A DNA stretch of 64,000 bases, from positions 1 to 64,000 of the forward strand of contig NZ_BJWG01000005.1 of the NCBI RefSeq assembly GCF_007990245.1, written 5' to 3'. The stretch's first letter is position 1, and each line of letters opens with the position of its first letter. This document shows positions 58,899-64,000 of this stretch, one piece after another. Source of the DNA: Cellulomonas composti (GTDB lineage Bacteria; Actinomycetota; Actinomycetes; Actinomycetales; Cellulomonadaceae). The notes beneath the pieces were generated by a model. It was not told the DNA's origin, did not search any database, and was given only the letters and a program-made list of their open reading frames with translations. A program made the translations under genes and the position numbers.

Positions 58899-59857
58899 TG
58901 AGCCCCCGTCGGACCGCCGCGGTCGTCGCACTCGTCCTGCCCGCGGCACTCGGCCTCGGCGCATGCTCGTCGGACCCGTCCGACGGCCGCCTGCAGGTGC
59001 TCGCCTCGTTCTACCCGCTGCAGCTCGTCGCGCAGGAGGTCGGCGGCGACGTCGTCGACGTCAGCTCGCTGACGCCGCCCGGCGCCGAACCGCACGACAT
59101 CGAGCTGTCCCCCGCGCAGGTCTCGCGCGTGTCGACCTCCGACCTCGTCGTGTACCTGTCGGGCTTCCAGGCCGCGGTCGACGACGCCGTCGCGCAGACC
59201 GATCCCGAGCACGTCGTCGACGCGGCCGACCACGTCGACCTCCTCACGCTCGCGCAGGAGCACGCGCACGACGAGCACGCCGACGAGGACCTCGGCGGCG
59301 ACGACGCCCACGACGAGCACGACCACGGCGACCTCGACCCGCACTTCTGGCTCGACCCGAGCCGGATGCCGGCGGTGACCGGGGCCGTCGCCGACGCGCT
59401 GACGGCGGTCTCGCCCGAGCACGGCGACGAGTTCCGGGCGCGCGCGGACGCGCTCTCGGCGCGCTTCACGGAGCTCGATGCGCGGTACGAGTCGGGGCTG
59501 GCGGTGTGCGAGCGCGACGTGATCGTCACCGCGCACGCCGCCTTCGGCTACCTCGCGGACCGGTACGGGCTCGAGCAGGTCGGCATCTCGGGGCTCGACC
59601 CCGAGGCCGAGCCGTCCCCGGCCCGGCTCACCGCGGTCGCGAAGGTCGTGCGCGACGAGCAGGTCACGACGATCTTCTTCGAGTCGCTCGTCTCCCCCAA
59701 GGTCGCGCAGACCCTGGCCGACGACCTCGGGATCGACGCAGCGGTGCTCGACCCCATCGAGAGCATCAGCGAGAGCGCGCTGGCCGCCGGTGAGGACTAC
59801 TTCACCGTGGCCGACGCGAACCTCGACGCCCTGCGCGTGGCATTGTCCTGCTCGTGA
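58898..59857 (+). CDS. znuA: Zinc ABC transporter substrate-binding lipoprotein
   Basis: 319 residues from ATG 58898, with signal peptide ending in lipobox LGLGAC. Metal ligands: His in EPHDIELSP, His in LDPHFWLDP, His in TAHAAFGYLADRY and Glu in IFFESLVSP. The His/Asp-rich loop EHAHDEHADEDLGGDD (about 118-148) is the zinc-collecting loop of ZnuA-type proteins. In-frame ATGs at 58883 and 58889 are alternatives. Its stop overlaps the znuC GTG by 4 nt. The tandem Zur-like boxes support zinc rather than manganese. Confidence 0.93.
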   Translation: MSPRRTAAVVALVLPAALGLGACSSDPSDGRLQVLASFYPLQLVAQEVGGDVVDVSSLTPPGAEPHDIELSPAQVSRVSTSDLVVYLSGFQAAVDDAVAQTDPEHVVDAADHVDLLTLAQEHAHDEHADEDLGGDDAHDEHDHGDLDPHFWLDPSRMPAVTGAVADALTAVSPEHGDEFRARADALSARFTELDARYESGLAVCERDVIVTAHAAFGYLADRYGLEQVGISGLDPEAEPSPARLTAVAKVVRDEQVTTIFFESLVSPKVAQTLADDLGIDAAVLDPIESISESALAAGEDYFTVADANLDALRVALSCS

Positions 59858-60678
59858 GCGCTGACCGGACGGACGCGACGGGTCCGACGAACGCCGTGGA
59901 GGCGCACGGCGTCGAGGTGACGCTCGGGGGGTCGCGGATCCTGCTCGGCGTCGACGTGGTCGTGCCCGCGGGCGAGGTCGTCGCGCTGCTCGGCACCAAC
60001 GGTTCCGGCAAGTCGACGCTCGTGCGCGCGCTGCTCGGCGCGGTCCCGCTCAGCGCCGGAACGGTCCACCTGCTCGGCGAGCCGCTCGGGCCCCGCGCTC
60101 CGTGGTCACGCATCGGCTACGTGCCGCAGCGGATGCCCGCGTCCTCGGGCGTGTCCGCCACCGCAGTGGAGGTCGTCGCCTCCGGGCTGCTGCACGGGCG
60201 CGCGCTGCGCCCGCCGCGGGGTTGGCGGACCCGGGTCCGTGCGGCGCTCGACGCCGTCGGGATGGCCGGGCACGAGCGGCGGCCCGTCCAGGAGATGTCG
60301 GGCGGTCAGCAGCAGCGGGTCCTCATCGCGCGCGCACTCGTGCGCGAACCCGAGCTGCTCGTCCTCGACGAACCGACCTCCGGCATCGACGTGCCGACGC
60401 AGGCGACCTTCGTCGACACCGTCGCCCGGCTGCACGGCCAGGGCGCGACGGTCGTCGTGATCCTGCACGAGCTCGGTCCGTTCGAGCCGCTCATCCAGCG
60501 CGCCGTCGTGCTGCGGCACGGTCGGGTCGTGCACGACGGCCTGCCACCGCGACCGCGGCTCGACCACGCCGGTGCCACGCACCACCACGAGCACGCGCAC
60601 CACGACCCGGACCCGCCGCCCACCGGACCGGCGCTCGGTCCCACGCTGGGCCCGACGCTCGGGATGGAGGCGCCGTGA
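59854..60678 (+). CDS. znuC: Zinc ABC transporter ATP-binding protein
   Basis: 274 residues. Walker A GTNGSGKS, Q-loop GYVPQRMP, signature MSGGQQQRVL, Walker B LLVLDEPTSGID and H-loop LHELG are all intact. A tail of about 35 residues is histidine-rich (THHHEHAHHDPD) then repeats GPTLGPTLG; it may buffer zinc at the membrane. It starts at a GTGA overlap with znuA and ends at a GTGA overlap with znuB. Confidence 0.94.
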   Translation: MSADRTDATGPTNAVEAHGVEVTLGGSRILLGVDVVVPAGEVVALLGTNGSGKSTLVRALLGAVPLSAGTVHLLGEPLGPRAPWSRIGYVPQRMPASSGVSATAVEVVASGLLHGRALRPPRGWRTRVRAALDAVGMAGHERRPVQEMSGGQQQRVLIARALVREPELLVLDEPTSGIDVPTQATFVDTVARLHGQGATVVVILHELGPFEPLIQRAVVLRHGRVVHDGLPPRPRLDHAGATHHHEHAHHDPDPPPTGPALGPTLGPTLGMEAP

Positions 60679-61595
60679 GCTGGGATGCGGTCGTCGAGAT
60701 GCTGTCCTCGCCGCTCATGCAGCGCGCACTGCTCGCCGCGATCCTCGTCGGCGCCACCGCGCCGATCGTCGGGACGTTCCTGGTGCAGCGCCGGATGGCG
60801 CTCATGGGCGACGGGATCGGTCACGTGGCCCTGACGGGTGTCGCGCTCGGCTGGCTGATCGGCACGTGGGCCGACCTCGTCCCGCAGGACACGCTCGCGA
60901 TCCCCGGTGCGGTGGTCGCGGCCGTCGTCGGGTCGATCGTCATCGAGCTGGTCCGTGAGCGTGGCCGCACGAGCGGCGACCTCGCGCTGGCGCTGATGTT
61001 CTACGGCGGCATCGCCGGTGGTGTGCTCCTGATCAAGGTTGCCGGCGGGACCAACGCGAGCCTCGTCTCCTACCTGTTCGGCTCGATCTCGACCGTCTCG
61101 ACCACCGACCTGTGGTGGATGGTCGCGCTCGCCGCGCTCGTGCTCGTCGTCGGCATCGGCCTGCGCGTCGCGCTGTTCACCGTCAGCCACGACGAGGAGT
61201 TCGCGCGGGCCAGCGGCCTGCCGACCCGCTGGTTGGCGATCACGCTCGCCACCCTTGCCGCGCTGACCGTGACCGTCGCGATGCGCGTCGTCGGGCTCCT
61301 GCTCGTCAGCGCGATCATGATCGTGCCCGTCGCGATCGCCCAGCTCTACGCGCGCTCGTTCGGCCGCACGATGGTGGCCGCGAGCGTGACCGGCGTGAGC
61401 GTGAGCGTCGTCGGGCTCGTCCTGACGTACTGGAACGACATCCCGCCCGGCGCGACGATCGTGGTGCTCGCGATCGCCGTCTACGCCGTCGCCGCGGGCC
61501 TGCGCCCCGCGCTGCGGCGCCCCGTGCCGGCGCACGACCCCCACCCCGACCTGCCGGACGACGTCGTGCTCGCCCGTGAGGACACGCGCGACTGA
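60675..61595 (+). CDS. znuB: Zinc ABC transporter permease
   Basis: 306 residues, about eight transmembrane helices. Typical metal-permease landmarks are FLVQRRMALMGDGIGHVALTGVALG near residue 35 and SAIMIVPVAIAQLYARSF in the centre, the likely ATPase contact. It forms the membrane channel with ZnuC as dimeric ATPase. The GTG start overlaps the znuC stop. The DedA-like gene follows after 30 bp and may be part of the same transcript. Confidence 0.94.
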   Translation: MSWDAVVEMLSSPLMQRALLAAILVGATAPIVGTFLVQRRMALMGDGIGHVALTGVALGWLIGTWADLVPQDTLAIPGAVVAAVVGSIVIELVRERGRTSGDLALALMFYGGIAGGVLLIKVAGGTNASLVSYLFGSISTVSTTDLWWMVALAALVLVVGIGLRVALFTVSHDEEFARASGLPTRWLAITLATLAALTVTVAMRVVGLLLVSAIMIVPVAIAQLYARSFGRTMVAASVTGVSVSVVGLVLTYWNDIPPGATIVVLAIAVYAVAAGLRPALRRPVPAHDPHPDLPDDVVLAREDTRD

Positions 61596-61625
61596 CATCG
61601 CGGATCGCTCGTCTACGATCACGGC

Positions 61626-62261
61626 GTGGACGACGACCCCATCGGCTTTCTCGGGCTGAGCACGCTGTCGGCCGGTATTGCCGTGGGCGTCCTGTTCGTG
61701 ATCGGCATGGCGCGGTCCCACGCGACGTACTGGGCCGGCCGGGGCGTGGTCCGTGGCGCCAAGACCGTGCACGAGAGCGACTGGGGCTTCACCTGGTGGC
61801 GCGCGATGATCACGCGCCTGGAGGCATGGACGAACACGCACGCCGCCCAGCGCGGACTCGACTGGGTCCGCCGCTGGGGCGCCCTCGCCGTTATGTTCGC
61901 GTTCCTCACGATCGGGCTGCAGACCGCCGTCTTCGCCTCCGCGGGCCTCATCAAGATGCGCTACCTGCGGTTCACGCTCGCCACGATCCCCGGCGCGATC
62001 GTCTGGTCGGTGGTGTGGGCGACCGTCGGGCTCGGCGCCGTCTGGGGTGCGATCGCGCTGTTCGCCACCTCTCCGTGGGCGCTGCTCGGCGCCGTCGTCG
62101 TGCTCGTGGTGCTCGGTGTGTGGATCGCCCGCCGCCGGCTCGAACGCGCGGCGCACCGGCACCTCGAGTCCACCCACCTGCACGAGCACACCGAGCACGG
62201 GCGTCATGCCGCCGTGTCCGACGAGCCCGCGACTCCGACGCCGTCACCCACCGACTGCTGA
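61626..62261 (+). CDS. DedA/VTT-domain-like membrane protein
   Basis: 211 residues with four hydrophobic segments (LSTLSAGIAVGVLFVIGMA, VMFAFLTIGLQTAVFASAG, TIPGAIVWSVVWATVGLGAVWG, ALLGAVVVLVVLGVWIA). The block AGLIKMRYLRFTLATIPGAIVW matches the re-entrant region of DedA/VTT proteins, though the usual R-x-x-P-G motif before it is replaced. A His-rich tail follows (HRHLESTHLHEHTEHGRH). Located between znuB and a second znuA-like gene, it might be involved in metal or lipid handling; this is a guess. GTG 61626 start. Confidence 0.75.
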   Translation: MDDDPIGFLGLSTLSAGIAVGVLFVIGMARSHATYWAGRGVVRGAKTVHESDWGFTWWRAMITRLEAWTNTHAAQRGLDWVRRWGALAVMFAFLTIGLQTAVFASAGLIKMRYLRFTLATIPGAIVWSVVWATVGLGAVWGAIALFATSPWALLGAVVVLVVLGVWIARRRLERAAHRHLESTHLHEHTEHGRHAAVSDEPATPTPSPTDC

Positions 62262-62318
62262 TCCGGCCCCTGCCTGCCTGACCCGTGCCATGGTGCGATG
62301 GAGCGCTCTACGGCCACA

Positions 62319-63302
62319 ATGGCCGACGTGCGCACACTTCTCGCCGGCATCGTCGCCGCGCTCCTCCCGCTCACGCTCGCCGCGTGCACGTCGTCGCAGG
62401 ATGCCGCGGACGACGGCCCGCTCGAGGTGGTCGCTGCGATCTACCCCCTGCAGTACGTCGCCGAGCAGGTCGGGGGCGACCGCGTCCACGTCGTCGGGCT
62501 CGTCGCTCCCGGGACCCAGCCGCACGACGCGCCGCTGGACGCCGAGCTGACCGCGAAGCTCGACGACGCCGACGTCGTGCTGTTCCTCTCCGGGTTCCAG
62601 CCCGCGGTCGACACCGCGGTCACCAGCTCTGACACCAGCTCTGACACCGGCGCTGACGGGCCGGTGCTGGTCGACGCCGCGAGCCACACCGGCGACGTCG
62701 CGATCGCCCACGACCACCACGCGATGCTCCCCCCAGCGCCCCCGTCCGCCGAACCGTCCGCCGACCCGTCCCCCAGCCCGAGCACGCCCGGACCGCCCGC
62801 CGACCCGCACTTCTGGCTGGACCTGAGTCGCATGCCGTCGTTCGCGCAACACGTCGCCGAGCAGTTCACCGAGCTCGATCCGAGCGGATCGCTCACGTAC
62901 GAACGCAACGCCCAGAACCTGACGGCGCAGCTCGCCGACCTCGACGTCCGGTACGCGTCGGGGCTGCTGTCCTGCGAGCGACGCGAGGTCGTCTCGTCGC
63001 ACGACGCGTTCGGCTACCTGGCGACCCGCTACAACCTGCACACCGCCGGCATCCTCGGCACCGACCCGACGACCCCGCCTTCGACGCCGGACGCCGCAGC
63101 CGCCCGCGAGCTCGCCGCGGGCGCCACGACCGTCTTCACCGAACCGCTCGTCGACCCCCGCGGCGCGGACGAGCTCGCCGCGGAGGTGGGCGCCACGACA
63201 GCCGTGCTCGACCCGATCGAGAACGTGTCCGGCGACGACGACTTCGTCTCCGTCGCCGAGCGCAACCTCACGACCCTGCGCACCGCGCTCGGCTGCTCCT
63301 GA
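62319..63302 (+). CDS. Second ZnuA-like metal-binding lipoprotein
   Basis: 327 residues; lipobox LTLAAC. The four ligands are conserved: His in QPHDAPL, His in DPHFWLDL, His in SSHDAFGYLATRY and Glu in TEPLVDP. The metal-collecting loop is replaced by HDHHAM plus a Pro/Ser/Ala stretch (about residues 130-160, PSAEPSADPSPSPS). It lacks a Zur-like box upstream, so may be read from the znuACB promoter or a weak one of its own. Start choice among ATG 62298, ATG 62319 and GTG 62328 is open. It probably delivers zinc (or manganese) to ZnuBC. Confidence 0.88.
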   Translation: MADVRTLLAGIVAALLPLTLAACTSSQDAADDGPLEVVAAIYPLQYVAEQVGGDRVHVVGLVAPGTQPHDAPLDAELTAKLDDADVVLFLSGFQPAVDTAVTSSDTSSDTGADGPVLVDAASHTGDVAIAHDHHAMLPPAPPSAEPSADPSPSPSTPGPPADPHFWLDLSRMPSFAQHVAEQFTELDPSGSLTYERNAQNLTAQLADLDVRYASGLLSCERREVVSSHDAFGYLATRYNLHTAGILGTDPTTPPSTPDAAAARELAAGATTVFTEPLVDPRGADELAAEVGATTAVLDPIENVSGDDDFVSVAERNLTTLRTALGCS

Positions 63303-63317
63303 CCGCGACGCCGCGGC

Positions 63318-63662
63318 TCACCCGTGGGCGACGCAGAAGTGGTTCCCGTCCGGGTCCGCGAGCACCACCCACACGAAGTCGCCCTCGTCGTGACGCGCCA
63401 CGAGCATCGCCCCGTCGGCGAGCAGCCGCTCGACCTCCGCGTCCCGGTCGGCCGCGGACAGGTCGAGATGCACGCGGTTCTTGCCGGGGGTCGGGTCGGG
63501 GACCTGCTGGAACGCGAGCAGCGGGCCCGCGGGCGGCCGCACGATGACGTACTCGCCGCCGCCCTCGCCCTCCACCGCACCGCCGGTCTGCCGCGCCCAC
63601 CACTGCGCGAGCGCGGGTGCGTCGAGTGTGTCGAACGTGATCATTCCCACCGAGATCGTCAT
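63318..63662 (-). CDS. VOC-superfamily (glyoxalase-like) protein
   Basis: 114 residues with the paired beta-alpha-beta-beta-beta layout of vicinal-oxygen-chelate proteins. ITFDTLDAPALAQWWA opens the first module, NRVHLDLSAADRDAEVERLLADGA starts the second, and the last strand is VVLADPDGNHFCVAHG. His in HLDL and the Glu/His equivalents in GNHF may bind metal. No substrate can be assigned. It converges with znuA2, 15 bp away. Confidence 0.88.
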   Translation of the reverse strand: MTISVGMITFDTLDAPALAQWWARQTGGAVEGEGGGEYVIVRPPAGPLLAFQQVPDPTPGKNRVHLDLSAADRDAEVERLLADGAMLVARHDEGDFVWVVLADPDGNHFCVAHG

Positions 63663-63702
63663 GCCGGCACGCTACCGACGCCCACCCACACGGCGCCCGG
63701 GA

Positions 63703-64000
63703 TCAGCCCGCCGGCCGGTCCACCGCACCCCCGTAACGCCGGTCGCGGCGCGCGTACTCCTCGACCGCGCGCCACAGGTGCCGGCGGTCGACGTCGGGCC
63801 AGGGCTCGTCGAGGAACACCAGCTCGGCGTACGCGGCCTGCCAGATCATGAAGTTCGACGTCCGTTGCTCACCCGACGACCGCAGGAACAGGTCGACGTC
63901 CGGGAGATCCGGCTCGTCGAGATAGCGCGCGAAGACCTTCTCGGAGATCCGGTCCGGGTTCACGCGGCCGGCCTGCACGTCGCGCGCGAGCGCGGCGGCG
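63703..64000 (-). CDS. uppS: Isoprenyl (polyprenyl diphosphate) synthase, cis type, 3' part
   Basis: The gene is cut off by the window end: only the last 99 residues are visible. The signature RSSGEQRTSNFMIWQAAYAELVF and the downstream WPDVDRRHLWRAVEEY are diagnostic of cis-prenyltransferases, which build the lipid carrier for peptidoglycan. The partial N terminus reads AALARDVQAGRVNPDRISE. In mycobacteria a cis-prenyltransferase gene lies near glyS and zur; no zur gene is seen in the available part here. Confidence 0.93.
   Translation of the reverse strand, partial: AAALARDVQAGRVNPDRISEKVFARYLDEPDLPDVDLFLRSSGEQRTSNFMIWQAAYAELVFLDEPWPDVDRRHLWRAVEEYARRDRRYGGAVDRPAG

Overview
This window is high-GC actinobacterial chromosome, most likely from the Cellulomonas group (Micrococcales). 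The evidence is very GC-rich DNA, frequent GTG starts, GTGA/ATGA stop-start overlaps, families largely restricted to actinobacteria (DUF3052, DUF3145, PucR-type FAS regulator, BldC, polyphosphate glucokinase), and a saccharolytic set including a CBM2-GH18 chitinase and maltodextrin genes. Much of the order parallels mycobacteria: Nif3 / zinc-ribbon / phosphatase, ahpE / DUF3052 / aceE / PucR / fabD-acpP-fabF, dnaG / dgt, glyQS / uppS. The genus call is inference; no rRNA gene is present.

Layout. 1-2220: a gene for a degenerate nuclease-fold protein, flanked by 60-bp palindromic elements, part of them inside a 193-bp tandem duplication. 2222-10224: nadE, panB, a hidden small SPOR-like gene, map-ppgK, a metallo-hydrolase, DUF817 and an aldehyde dehydrogenase. 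10288-10679: RNase P RNA (minus). 10818-19405: yaaA-permease pair, the phosphatase / zinc ribbon / Nif3 cluster, an oxidoreductase, a secreted protein, a MOSC protein, tRNA-Val, a peroxiredoxin and DUF3052. 19753-29852: aceE, then two more palindromes and a 19-bp minisatellite, a helical-repeat-like protein, the PucR regulator with fabD-fabH-acpP-fabF, DUF3145 and peptide deformylase. 30042-33664: bldC, tRNA-Met, a conserved protein, tRNA-Asn, an HTH-like fragment and a HipBA toxin-antitoxin pair. 33834-42823: MFS transporter, transglutaminase, acidic-tailed membrane protein, dnaG, chitinase and dgt. 42834-53344: maltose/maltodextrin locus (GH13, malG, malF, malE, LacI-type regulator, alpha-glucosidase, alpha-amylase). 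53525-58765: PfkB kinase, a frameshifted SOS-type HNH nuclease gene, dusB and glyQS. 58898-63302: zinc uptake locus znuA-znuC-znuB, a DedA-like gene and a second znuA-like gene. 63318-64000: VOC protein and the 3' end of uppS.

How it works together. The FAS-II cluster makes acyl chains from the acetyl-CoA produced by AceE. The mal locus exports an amylase, imports maltodextrins and hydrolyses them in the cytosol; it has no ATPase gene, so a shared ATPase elsewhere must serve it. The zinc locus starts with two Zur-box-like sites 21 bp apart. I found no clear multi-gene novel defence system. The most unusual signal is the 60-bp palindromic repeat family: nine copies at two loci with a structurally conserved inner palindrome. 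Next are the leaderless, SOS-box-overlapping promoter of the broken HNH nuclease gene and the HipBA locus with a HipB-like operator.
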